Source: Candidatus Enterocloster faecavium
GTDB taxonomy: Bacteria; Bacillota; Clostridia; Lachnospirales; Lachnospiraceae
Assembly: GCA_019118585.1 (NCBI GenBank)
Contig: DWYS01000062.1
Span: 1-33,208 of the forward strand
Direction: 5' to 3'
DNA length: 33,208 nt
Part shown: one piece after another, positions 15,433 to 22,450 of the stretch
Position numbering within the stretch: the stretch's first letter is position 1
Layout: every line of letters starts with the position of its first letter
The notes under the pieces: model-generated
What the model was told of the DNA's origin: nothing
Seen by the model: the letters and a program-made list of their open reading frames with translations, nothing else
Databases searched by the model: none
Position numbers and translations under genes: made by a program

Positions 15433-16881
15433 ATGGATAAATTCTATCATTCCGTAAGGCTGGACGCCTCCCTGTGCAAGGGCTGCATCAACTGCATCAA
15501 GCGGTGCCCCACAGAGGCCATCCGGGTGCGGGGAGGCAAGGCCAGCATCAACAACAAGTTCTGTATCGACTGCGGGGAATGCATCCGGGTCTGCCCTCAT
15601 CACGCCAAGCATGCCACTTACGACCGTCTGGACTGTATGCGGCAGTATGAGTACACGGTAGCCCTTCCGGCGCCCTCCCTGTACAGCCAGTTTAATAATC
15701 TGGACGATGTGAATATTGTCCTCAACGCCCTGATCCGCATGGGCTTTGACGATGTGTTTGAGGTGGGAGCGGCAGCGGAGCTGGTCAGCGAGGCTACCCG
15801 TCAGTATATTTCCGAGCATGAGGAGGGGCTGCCTTTTATCAGTACGGCCTGTCCGTCAGTGGTTCGTCTGATTCGGGTAAGGTTCCCCAATCTGATCCCC
15901 CACCTGCTGCCTTTAAATCCTCCGGTGGAGGTGGCAGCAGTTCTGGCGGCAGAGAGAGCAATGAAACAAACAGGACTCCCCAGGGAGAAGATCGGCATTA
16001 TTTTCATTTCTCCCTGCCCTTCCAAGGTGACCTATGTGAAGGCTCCGCTGGGGACAGAGAAGAGCCAGGTGGATAAGGTCCTGGCTATTAAGGATGTATA
16101 CCCCAAGCTCCTGGCCTGTATGAAAGCGGTGGGAAAGGAGGAGTACCCGGCCATCGGAACAGCGGGGAAGATCGGCATTAGCTGGGGACACAGCGGCGGG
16201 GAAGCCAGCGGCCTCTTTACAGAGAGCTATCTGGCGGCGGACGGCATTGAAAACGTCATCCGGGTGCTGGAGGACATGGAGGACCAGAAGTTCACCAATC
16301 TCCGTTTTGTGGAGCTGAATGCCTGCAACGGCGGCTGCGTGGGAGGCGTTTTGACGGTGGAAAATCCTTACGTGGCGGAGGTGAAGCTGAAGCGGCTTCG
16401 CAAATATATGCCGGTGGCAAGAACCCATATGGACGATCTGAGCCAGCGGATTATTCCCTGGACCACAGGCGTTCAGTATGAGCCGGTGTTCAGCCTGGGA
16501 AATACCATGATGGAGAGTTTTTCCCGCCTGAACCAGGTAGAACGGCTGATGAAGAAGTTTCCGGGGCTGGACTGCGGTTCCTGCGGAGCGCCTACCTGCA
16601 AGGCTCTGGCGGAGGATATCGTGCGGGGGGAGGCCAATGAGAGTGACTGCGTGTATTATCTGAGGGAGAACCTCCATAAGCTGTCGGAAGAAGTTGCTGT
16701 TTTGGCAGAGGATTTGTCTGATGGGGGAATCGAGAAGCAGGAGCCTTTGAAGCTGATCAAGGAGTACATAGGAAGAATTTCTCAGGAGATGTCTCTGCTT
16801 GACAAGAAGGAGGAGGAGCAAAGTGACGGTTCAGGAGTTGATGGAAATGGAAATCTTCCGGACGGTGAATCCGGGAGATGA
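15433..16881 (+). CDS. hydS: Putative sensory [FeFe] hydrogenase (HydS-like) with Fes4 cluster domain
   Basis: A 482-residue iron-sulfur protein. Two ferredoxin motifs (Cys15-25, Cys44-54) lead into an H-cluster domain whose loops differ from catalytic enzymes: TACPS (138-142) with the proton-relay Cys replaced by Ala139, SPCPSK (193-198) and NACNGGCVGG (296-305). The four H-cluster ligands remain (Cys140, 195, 298, 302). Then comes a Fes4-type 4Fe-4S site, DCGSCGAPTC (380-389) with Cys406, as in RnfB-type proteins, and a coiled tail. These changes are known from sensory hydrogenases that bind H2 with little turnover. There is no PAS, kinase or cyclase domain, so output must go through the operon partners. 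It overlaps the next gene by 59 bases. Confidence 0.85.
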   Translation: MDKFYHSVRLDASLCKGCINCIKRCPTEAIRVRGGKASINNKFCIDCGECIRVCPHHAKHATYDRLDCMRQYEYTVALPAPSLYSQFNNLDDVNIVLNALIRMGFDDVFEVGAAAELVSEATRQYISEHEEGLPFISTACPSVVRLIRVRFPNLIPHLLPLNPPVEVAAVLAAERAMKQTGLPREKIGIIFISPCPSKVTYVKAPLGTEKSQVDKVLAIKDVYPKLLACMKAVGKEEYPAIGTAGKIGISWGHSGGEASGLFTESYLAADGIENVIRVLEDMEDQKFTNLRFVELNACNGGCVGGVLTVENPYVAEVKLKRLRKYMPVARTHMDDLSQRIIPWTTGVQYEPVFSLGNTMMESFSRLNQVERLMKKFPGLDCGSCGAPTCKALAEDIVRGEANESDCVYYLRENLHKLSEEVAVLAEDLSDGGIEKQEPLKLIKEYIGRISQEMSLLDKKEEEQSDGSGVDGNGNLPDGESGR

Positions 16882-17158
16882 CCGGCAGCGGCAGATCACG
16901 AAGCCCTTTTGCTGCGACCTTTTAAGCGTAGCCATGAGCCGGGCGCCGGAGGGATGCGCCTGGGTGACGGTAATGGCCAATATCAATACCCTGGCGGTGG
17001 CTTCCCTGGCGGAGGCCGCCTGCGTCATCCTGGCAGAGGATGCGGCTCTGGATGAAAATGCCGCAGCAAAAGCCAGGCAGCAGGGGATCACGGTGCTGTC
17101 CACCTCCATGCCGGTCTTTGAGGCGGCTTTGAAGGTCTGGCAGCTGTTGAACCCGTGA
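16823..17158 (+). CDS. DRTGG domain protein (second of two)
   Basis: I choose GTG 16823, which has AGGAGGAGG just upstream; an ATG at 16799 in the same frame would add eight basic residues and lies deeper in the hydS gene. The 111-residue product starts MTVQELMEMEIFRTVNPGDD, parallels the first DRTGG protein, and shares the middle and end pattern (MANINTLAVASLAEAACVIL, GITVLSTSMPVFEAALKVWQ). Sequence identity with the first copy is low, so the duplication is old or each copy has its own role. The stop overlaps the GTG of the PHP gene by four bases, indicating translational coupling. Confidence 0.75.
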   Translation: MTVQELMEMEIFRTVNPGDDRQRQITKPFCCDLLSVAMSRAPEGCAWVTVMANINTLAVASLAEAACVILAEDAALDENAAAKARQQGITVLSTSMPVFEAALKVWQLLNP

Positions 17159-17916
17159 ATTTGTTTTATGACCTTCATATCCATTCCTGCCTGTCACCCT
17201 GCGGGGATGAGGATATGACTCCGGCCAATATTGCGGGGATGGCCATGGTGAAGGGGCTGGATCTGATCGCCCTGACGGACCACAATTCCTGCCGCAACTG
17301 TCCTGCGCTGCTGGCCGCGGCAAAGGAGTACGGGATACTGGCCATGCCGGGAATCGAGGTGACTACGGCGGAGGAGGTCCATGCCGTCTGCCTGTTTGGA
17401 AATCTGGAGGCGGCTCTTGATTTTGACGCTTACGTTTATGCACGTTTGATGAAATTTCCCAACCGGGAGGAGATATTCGGCAGACAGCAGATCTATGACT
17501 GCCATGACCAGATCTGCGCGGAGGAGCCCAATCTTCTGATTAATGCCACGGAGATCTCTTTTCAGGAGCTTTGGGAGCTGGCGCTGAAATTTGACGGAGT
17601 TATGTTTCCGGCCCATATTGACAAGAATGCCAACAGCCTGATTGCCAATCTGGGTTTTATTCCTCCGGACAGCTGTTTTGTCACAGCGGAGGTGAAGGAT
17701 TTGGGAAAACTCCACGGACTGAAGCGGGACCACCCATACCTGGAGGGATGCCGGATCATCAGCAATTCCGATGCCCATTATCTGGAGCACATCAATGAGC
17801 CCAGGCTGACCTTGCAGGTGGAGGAGAGGTCCAGACGGGCAGTGGTGGAGGCGCTGAAAAAAAGAATGGAGATTACGCTGTCTCCTGAGGCCGCAGCTCC
17901 CGGATCAAAGAGATGA
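17155..17916 (+). CDS. PHP domain phosphoesterase
   Basis: This 253-residue protein is a single PHP domain with all the metal-binding motifs: DLHIHSCLSP (His8, His10), LTDHNS (Asp42, His43), GIEVTTAEEVHAV (Glu68, His76), FPAHIDK (His154) and NSDAHY (Asp206, His208). PHP enzymes hydrolyse phosphate esters of nucleotides or phosphoamino acids. The GTG start is coupled to the DRTGG stop. As the last member of the sensory operon it could reset a phosphorylated partner or destroy a nucleotide signal; the substrate is unknown. A conserved tyrosine-rich middle (DAYVYARLMKFPNREEIFG) may form the specificity loop. Its final 44 bases overlap the end of the convergent membrane-protein gene. Confidence 0.9.
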   Translation: MNLFYDLHIHSCLSPCGDEDMTPANIAGMAMVKGLDLIALTDHNSCRNCPALLAAAKEYGILAMPGIEVTTAEEVHAVCLFGNLEAALDFDAYVYARLMKFPNREEIFGRQQIYDCHDQICAEEPNLLINATEISFQELWELALKFDGVMFPAHIDKNANSLIANLGFIPPDSCFVTAEVKDLGKLHGLKRDHPYLEGCRIISNSDAHYLEHINEPRLTLQVEERSRRAVVEALKKRMEITLSPEAAAPGSKR

Positions 17917-18529
17917 GCTTCAGACGGCGGTTGAAGAAATTGACAATCTTTCCTACGATCAGGGCAGAAACAATGGTGCCGATTCCCAGTCCGTTGATGC
18001 CCCGGAAGAAGATCAGAGAGAGGATCAGGGCACAGACCATCAGGGTGGTATCGAAGGCTACTTTTACAGAGCCAAAGCGTTTTCCGGTTACCCGGGTAAT
18101 AGCGCTTACCAGCCCTTCGCCCGGAACCATCAGAACATCCGGCGCTACCTCCACGCTGATGCCGAAAGCCAGGATCGCGCATCCTGCGAGAAGGGAGATC
18201 AGGCAGGCCAGGATACCCTGGGGGTTCAGGAAGGAAAGCAGGGCCATGCTCAGATCGATGCAGGCGCTGAAGAGAAAGGTAACACCGATCTGAAGGAACT
18301 GGAAGGGCTTAAAATCTTTTTTCAGCAGAACCACCTGGGCCAGAATGATGAACATGTTGAATACGAAGGTGAACTGTCCCAGGGAAAAGGGAAAGCGCAG
18401 GCTGAGAACATAGGGAACGCTTGAGATGGGGGAGGTTCCCAGAGCGGCTTTGGTGATGGCGGCCACCCCGAAGCCGTTGATGACGATGCCCAGGATGAAC
18501 CAGGCATAACGGTAAATGGTCTGTTTCAT
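17873..18529 (-). CDS. YczE/YyaS/YitT-family membrane protein
   Basis: A 218-residue integral membrane protein with about five hydrophobic segments: residues about 8-26, 50-70, 80-100, 108-126 and 150-190 (VAFDTTLMVCALILSLIFF and LGIGTIVSALIVGKIVNFF). Signature stretches are GFGVAAITKAALGTSPISS (20-38) and EVAPDVLMVPGEGLVSAI. The family is common in Firmicutes; transport has been suggested but no substrate is settled. It is 58 bases downstream of the marR gene on the same strand and shares its promoter, so a MarR-controlled efflux or uptake role is plausible. The 3' end overlaps the PHP gene by 44 bases. Confidence 0.85.
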   Translation of the reverse strand: MKQTIYRYAWFILGIVINGFGVAAITKAALGTSPISSVPYVLSLRFPFSLGQFTFVFNMFIILAQVVLLKKDFKPFQFLQIGVTFLFSACIDLSMALLSFLNPQGILACLISLLAGCAILAFGISVEVAPDVLMVPGEGLVSAITRVTGKRFGSVKVAFDTTLMVCALILSLIFFRGINGLGIGTIVSALIVGKIVNFFNRRLKLISLIRELRPQETA

Positions 18530-18587
18530 AAGTTAAAATCTCTCCTTTGTGTGAAATGTGGTTTGTTTTGGACGGCTCATGCCGCGT

Positions 18588-19025
18588 TCAGGTATGGGAA
18601 CGGGAAAGTTCCTTCATCTGCCGGATCAAGGCCCTTAAAGTGTCCAGAAATGCTTCCCTTTCAGAAGGCGGAAGATTTCCCCATACCTCTTCGTCCCAGG
18701 AAGCGCAGATTTGCCGTACCTGTGTACCCATCTTTTTTCCTTCCGCTGTCAAATACACATGAAAAAAACGCCGGTCGGTGCTGCAGGACTCCCTGCGGAT
18801 CAGGCCGGCTTTGTCCAGCTTTGGAAGAAGAATGGCGATGGTGGATTTGTCCAGTCCGCAGCCCTCGCTGATTTCCTTCTGGGTGCAGCCATCGTGCTCC
18901 ATCAGGTATTCCAGGATTTTGGGCTGTCCCGGCAGAAGACCGGTGTCGGCAATGCGGGAGGTAATGGCGCGGCTGCCGAGATTGTAGCCTACCATCAGAA
19001 GATAGTGGAGTTCCTGATCCAGCAT
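18588..19025 (-). CDS. MarR-family transcriptional regulator
   Basis: The 145-residue protein has the winged-helix layout of MarR: helices at the N-terminus (LLMVGYNLGSRAITSRIAD), LLPGQPKILEYLMEHDGCTQ, a recognition helix CGLDKSTIAILLPKLDKAGL, the wing RRESCSTDRRFFHVYLTAEGK (Asp-Arg-Arg in the usual place) and C-terminal dimer helices. These repressors sense small phenolic or oxidising molecules. It reads toward the YczE-type gene, forming a two-gene unit. The promoter has a near-perfect 20-base inverted repeat over the start point, so autorepression is expected. AGGAGG precedes the ATG. Confidence 0.95.
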   Translation of the reverse strand: MLDQELHYLLMVGYNLGSRAITSRIADTGLLPGQPKILEYLMEHDGCTQKEISEGCGLDKSTIAILLPKLDKAGLIRRESCSTDRRFFHVYLTAEGKKMGTQVRQICASWDEEVWGNLPPSEREAFLDTLRALIRQMKELSRSHT

Positions 19026-19047
19026 AAAATGTGCCTCCTGAACAATA

Positions 19048-19067
19048 TTAGTTTGAAATCAAACTAA
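19048..19067. promoter_or_regulatory. MarR-type operator
   Basis: TTAGTTTGA and TCAAACTAA are perfect 9-base arms around AA. The repeat starts 5 bases downstream of the -10 box of the marR promoter and covers the expected transcription start, the usual place for repression. Size and AT-rich arms fit MarR dimers. Confidence 0.75.
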
Positions 19068-19072
19068 ATGAA

Positions 19073-19101
19073 AGTATACGGCGGCGGAGGAAAATTGTCA
19101 A
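19073..19101 (-). promoter_or_regulatory. Promoter of marR-yczE unit
   Basis: On the minus strand a perfect TTGACA (19096-19101) is followed after 17 bases by TATACT (19073-19078), the strongest sigma-A promoter in the window. Confidence 0.75.
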
Positions 19102-19120
19102 GAGGGGGAGCGATGCATGA

Positions 19121-19173
19121 AAAAAGAGTGCCGAAAAATTATCTGTTATGGATTATTTTTCGGCACTCTTTTT
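19121..19173. terminator. Strong bidirectional terminator after alcohol dehydrogenase
   Basis: AAAAAGAGTGCCGAAAAAT (19121-19139) is exactly complementary to ATTTTTCGGCACTCTTTTT (19155-19173), a 19-pair stem with a 15-base loop. T-tracts are present on both strands. It ends the alcohol dehydrogenase transcript and insulates the marR promoter just beyond it. Confidence 0.85.
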
Positions 19174-19218
19174 GAGTATGTTTTTAGATTGGATGAACCG
19201 TTATACTTCTATCTGAAC

Positions 19219-20406
19219 TTAGAAATTCACAGGCTCGTCATAGTAGCAGCACTTTAACAGCTTGGCCATCTCATCGGGAGTGATGGTTCTGGGGTTGGAA
19301 CCGGTGCAGGCATCGCCTACGGCCAGCTCTGCTACCTGAGGAAGTTTCTCCATGAACTCCTTCTCGTCTATGATGCCGCCCTCGTATTCCTTGATGCAGG
19401 TGGGGATATCCAGGGCCTTGTTCATCTCCAGGATCCGGTCGATCAAGGCCTGGGTCAGCTCTTCATCGGTGGTTCCGGGCAGGTTGATGAATCTGGCAAT
19501 CTTCGCATATCTTGCAGCGGCCTCAGGTTCTTTGGAGTTGAATTTGATCACCTTGGGCAGGTACATTGCATTTGCACAGCCGTGAACGATGTGGCCGCCG
19601 GAATATGCGGCGCCGGTCTTGTGGGCCATGGAATGAACGATTCCAAGCAGGGCATTGGAGAATGCCATACCGGCCAGACACTGGGCGTCATGCATCTTAT
19701 CACGGGCTTCCATATCCCCGTTATAAGATGGGATCAAATACTCGTTAATCATCTCGATGGCATGGAGAGCTAACGGGTCGGTGTACTCGCAGTGAAGGGT
19801 GGACACATAAGCCTCGATGGCATGGGTCATAGCGTCCATGCCGGTGTGAGCGGTCAGCTTCTTGGGCATGGTCTCTGCCAGAGCGGGGTCTACGATGGCA
19901 ACATCAGGTGTGATGTTGAAGTCAGCCAGAGGATACTTGATTCCCTTGGCATAGTCGGTGATCACGGAAAATGCGGTTACCTCGGTAGCGGTTCCGGAAG
20001 TAGAAGGAATCGCGCAGAATTTTGCCTTGGTCCGCAGGGTGGGGAAACTGAAGGGAGTGATCAGGCTCTCGAATGTGATGTCCGGATACTCGTAAAATGC
20101 CCACATGGCCTTTGCGGCATCGATGGGAGAACCTCCGCCGATGGCAACGATCCAGTCAGGCTGGAATTCCGTCATGGCCTTTGCGCCTCTCATAACAGTT
20201 TCAACGGAAGGGTCAGGCTCTACGCCTTCAAACAGCTGTACTTCCATTCCTGCTTCCTTCAGATAATCTTCAACCTTCTGCAGGAATCCAAAACGCTTCA
20301 TGGAACCGCCGCCGGTTACAACGATCGCTCTTTTGCCGGTGAGGGTCTTTAAAGCCTCCAGGGCATCTTTTCCGTGATATAAATCTCTTGGCAATGTAAA
20401 TCTCAT
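19219..20406 (-). CDS. Iron-containing alcohol dehydrogenase
   Basis: This 395-residue protein is a family III (Fe-type) alcohol dehydrogenase. GGGSPID (residues 90-96) binds NAD(P); STSGTATEVTAFSVI (135-149) is the family signature; metal ligands are Asp191 and His195 in GMDAMTHAIEAY, His258 in VHSMAHKTGA, and a His in GGHIVHGCANA (272 or 275). It reduces aldehydes to alcohols, or the reverse, and in fermenting clostridia it burns excess NADH. An 18-base Rex-like operator lies between the promoter and the start, so it is probably induced when NADH rises. AGAAGGAGAGG precedes the ATG. Butanol-, ethanol- or propanediol-type substrates cannot be told apart by eye. Confidence 0.93.
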   Translation of the reverse strand: MRFTLPRDLYHGKDALEALKTLTGKRAIVVTGGGSMKRFGFLQKVEDYLKEAGMEVQLFEGVEPDPSVETVMRGAKAMTEFQPDWIVAIGGGSPIDAAKAMWAFYEYPDITFESLITPFSFPTLRTKAKFCAIPSTSGTATEVTAFSVITDYAKGIKYPLADFNITPDVAIVDPALAETMPKKLTAHTGMDAMTHAIEAYVSTLHCEYTDPLALHAIEMINEYLIPSYNGDMEARDKMHDAQCLAGMAFSNALLGIVHSMAHKTGAAYSGGHIVHGCANAMYLPKVIKFNSKEPEAAARYAKIARFINLPGTTDEELTQALIDRILEMNKALDIPTCIKEYEGGIIDEKEFMEKLPQVAELAVGDACTGSNPRTITPDEMAKLLKCCYYDEPVNF

Positions 20407-20427
20407 AACGAACCTCTCCTTCTAAAA

Positions 20428-20445
20428 TTGTTATTTATTTAACAA
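20428..20445. promoter_or_regulatory. Rex operator before alcohol dehydrogenase
   Basis: TTGTTATTTATTTAACAA matches the clostridial Rex consensus TTGTTAA-N4-TTAACAA at 13 of 14 fixed positions. It sits about 22 bases before the start codon and just downstream of the -10 box. Rex releases DNA when NADH is high, which fits a reductive alcohol dehydrogenase. Confidence 0.75.
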
Positions 20446-20453
20446 CTGTAAAT

Positions 20454-20462
20454 ATCATAACA
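20454..20462 (-). promoter_or_regulatory. Extended -10 promoter of alcohol dehydrogenase
   Basis: Minus strand TGTTATGAT (TGn plus TATGAT at 20454-20459) lies about 50 bases before the start. No convincing -35 box is seen 17 bases upstream. The predicted start point is next to the Rex-like site. Confidence 0.45.
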
Positions 20463-20487
20463 TGAAACAGGCAAAAGAGGTAGATGC

Positions 20488-20515
20488 AAAAACGGAATAC
20501 CAGTATTCCATTTTT
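20488..20515 (-). terminator. Terminator of the LysR gene
   Basis: GGAATAC (20494-20500) and GTATTCC (20503-20509) pair perfectly and are flanked by AAAAA and TTTTT, so the minus-strand transcript of the LysR gene ends in a hairpin plus T-tract 37 bases beyond its stop. The very short loop means an operator is a second possibility. Confidence 0.6.
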
Positions 20516-20551
20516 GGCATTCCGTATTCATTCGGCGGGAGCAGATGGGAT

Positions 20552-21475
20552 TCAGGAGAGCTGGCTGACTATCCGGCGCAGGCAGCAGACCAGATTCTGT
20601 TCCTCTGCGGAGAAGCGGTAATTGTTCCGCCAGATCAACAGGTCACAGTAGCGGTTGCCCGGACAGCTGCAGGGTTTTTGAACCAGGCTGAGGGTTTTCA
20701 GAATTTCGAGGGGAATGGGGGAGTCCCACATATAGGCACCGGGGATCCGGCACAGGAGCTCCAGCTGGCTTGCGCGGTCATAAACGGAGAGGGTGTTGTC
20801 GGAAATGCCGGAGGAGTCTGCCTCCTGGGCGCCGTCAAATGAGAAATCGGGGAGAGGTCCGTCTCCGAACGCGGCCAGCACATAGGGTTTTAAATCCAGG
20901 TAGGTCAGATTTTCCCGCTGTGCAAGGGGATGGGAGGAGGAAAAGACAACCTGGCAGGAGAAGGTCCAGACCATCTGGCTCTCCAGATTCTCCTCCTGGA
21001 GCATTTTCTGATAAAAGGGCAGATAAAGCTCCTGGCAGCGCAGGAGGCCCAGGTCAAAATCCTTGGCCGATACATCCCGGATGACCTGACGGGGATTGGT
21101 TTCACGGAAGGAAATCTTCAGGGGAGCCTTCGTTTTGGATTCCCTGACCAGAAGAGCCAGGGCCAGGGGAAGATAGGAAGTGCGGGGAGCTGCCAGACGT
21201 ATGGTCAAGGCCTGGCTGCCAGAGTTTTGGCGGAGCGCCTCGATCTGCTCTTCCTGAGCGAGGATCACCTTTGCATAGTGTAAAAACTGCTCGCCCTTTT
21301 GAGTCGGGATCATTCCACGGCCCGTGCGCTCGAAGACCTGAAATCCCAGTTCTTTTTCCAATTCCCGGATCATCCGGCTTAAATGAGGCTGGTTCATGAA
21401 AAAATTTTGGGCGGCCCTGGTGATGGAGCCGGTTTTCTCTACCTCCACCACATATTTTAAATTTGAAAGATTCAT
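20552..21475 (-). CDS. LysR-family transcriptional regulator
   Basis: A 307-residue regulator with the LysR helix-turn-helix at the N-terminus: LKYVVEVEKTGSITRAAQNF (residues 6-25), PHLSRMIRELEKELGFQVFERTG, and MIPTQKGEQFL. The effector domain starts near residue 90 (LTIRLAAPRTSYLPLALALL). It is divergent from the transaminase gene, which LysR proteins typically control, and is followed by the alcohol dehydrogenase on the same strand after a terminator. AAGAGGTG precedes the ATG. The inducer is not apparent; D-amino acids or keto acids would suit the divergent neighbour. Confidence 0.93.
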   Translation of the reverse strand: MNLSNLKYVVEVEKTGSITRAAQNFFMNQPHLSRMIRELEKELGFQVFERTGRGMIPTQKGEQFLHYAKVILAQEEQIEALRQNSGSQALTIRLAAPRTSYLPLALALLVRESKTKAPLKISFRETNPRQVIRDVSAKDFDLGLLRCQELYLPFYQKMLQEENLESQMVWTFSCQVVFSSSHPLAQRENLTYLDLKPYVLAAFGDGPLPDFSFDGAQEADSSGISDNTLSVYDRASQLELLCRIPGAYMWDSPIPLEILKTLSLVQKPCSCPGNRYCDLLIWRNNYRFSAEEQNLVCCLRRIVSQLS

Positions 21476-21610
21476 ACTACACCTCTTGCCGTAAATGTGG
21501 TAAACTGATTACTACTATATCATATGGCCAGGACATTCTGCAATAGATGTCCCGGCGGCAGACGCCTTGCAGACGTCCGCATCAGTCTGAAAAAAGGATG
21601 GGATGAAAGA

Positions 21611-22450
21611 ATGAAAACACTGGGATATTATAACGGAAGATTTGACGAGCTGGAGCGGATGCAGATTCCCATGAATGACCGGGTCTGCTATTTCGGAGAT
21701 GGGGTTTACGATGCAGGACCCTGCCATGCATACCATATCTTTGCTCTGGATGAGCATGTGGAGCGTTTTTTCAAAAATGCCGCTGCTCTGCGGATCCAGA
21801 TGCCCTGCACCAAGGAAGAGTTGAAGGACCTTTTAAAGGACTTGGTAAAAAAGCTGGATACGGGAGACCAGTTTGTCTACTATCAGGTGACCCGCGGAAC
21901 GGGAATCCGAAACCATGAATTTACGGATGGTCCGGGAAATCTGTGGGTGATGCTCAAGCCCGCCCCTGTTCCCAGCCTGAAGGAAAAAATCCGTCTGATC
22001 ACCGTGGAGGATACCCGCTTCTTCCACTGCAATATTAAGACGCTGAACCTGATCCCAAATGTAATGGCCTCCCAGAAGGCCAAGGAGGCCGGCTGCCAGG
22101 AGGCGGTATTCCACCGGGGAGACAGGGTGACGGAGTGCGCTCACAGCAACTGCCACATTTTAAAGGGCGGCCATCTGATCACCGCTCCCACGGACAACCT
22201 GATCCTGCCCGGAATTGCCAGAGCCCATCTGATCCGCATCTGCGAGCAGCTGAAGATCCCGGTGGAGGAACGGCCCTTCACCGTTGCGGAGATGATGGAC
22301 AGTGATGAGGTACTGGTCAGTTCCTCCAGCAAATTCTGTTTGTCTGCCAGCGAGATTGACGGAGTCCCTGTGGGAGGCAAGGCTCCTGTTCTCCTGGACC
22401 AGATCCAGTCTGCCCTGGAAGAGGAATTTTTAAAGGAGACAGAGCAGTGA
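21611..22450 (+). CDS. Class IV (D-amino acid) aminotransferase
   Basis: I use ATG 21611; the frame is open from 21524 but the extra 29 residues have no family likeness. The 279-residue PLP enzyme has FGDGVYDA (residues 29-36), Lys143 in NIKTLNLIPNVMA as the Schiff-base lysine, Glu175 in VTECAHSN for the pyridine nitrogen, and ITAPTDNLILPGIAR (190-204). Lys and Glu spacing match bacillary D-amino acid transaminase (Lys145, Glu177). It would exchange D-alanine and D-glutamate with keto acids for peptidoglycan; aminodeoxychorismate lyase and branched-chain enzymes are the alternatives in this fold. The gene diverges from the LysR gene and is coupled to the ApbE gene. Confidence 0.85.
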   Translation: MKTLGYYNGRFDELERMQIPMNDRVCYFGDGVYDAGPCHAYHIFALDEHVERFFKNAAALRIQMPCTKEELKDLLKDLVKKLDTGDQFVYYQVTRGTGIRNHEFTDGPGNLWVMLKPAPVPSLKEKIRLITVEDTRFFHCNIKTLNLIPNVMASQKAKEAGCQEAVFHRGDRVTECAHSNCHILKGGHLITAPTDNLILPGIARAHLIRICEQLKIPVEERPFTVAEMMDSDEVLVSSSSKFCLSASEIDGVPVGGKAPVLLDQIQSALEEEFLKETEQ

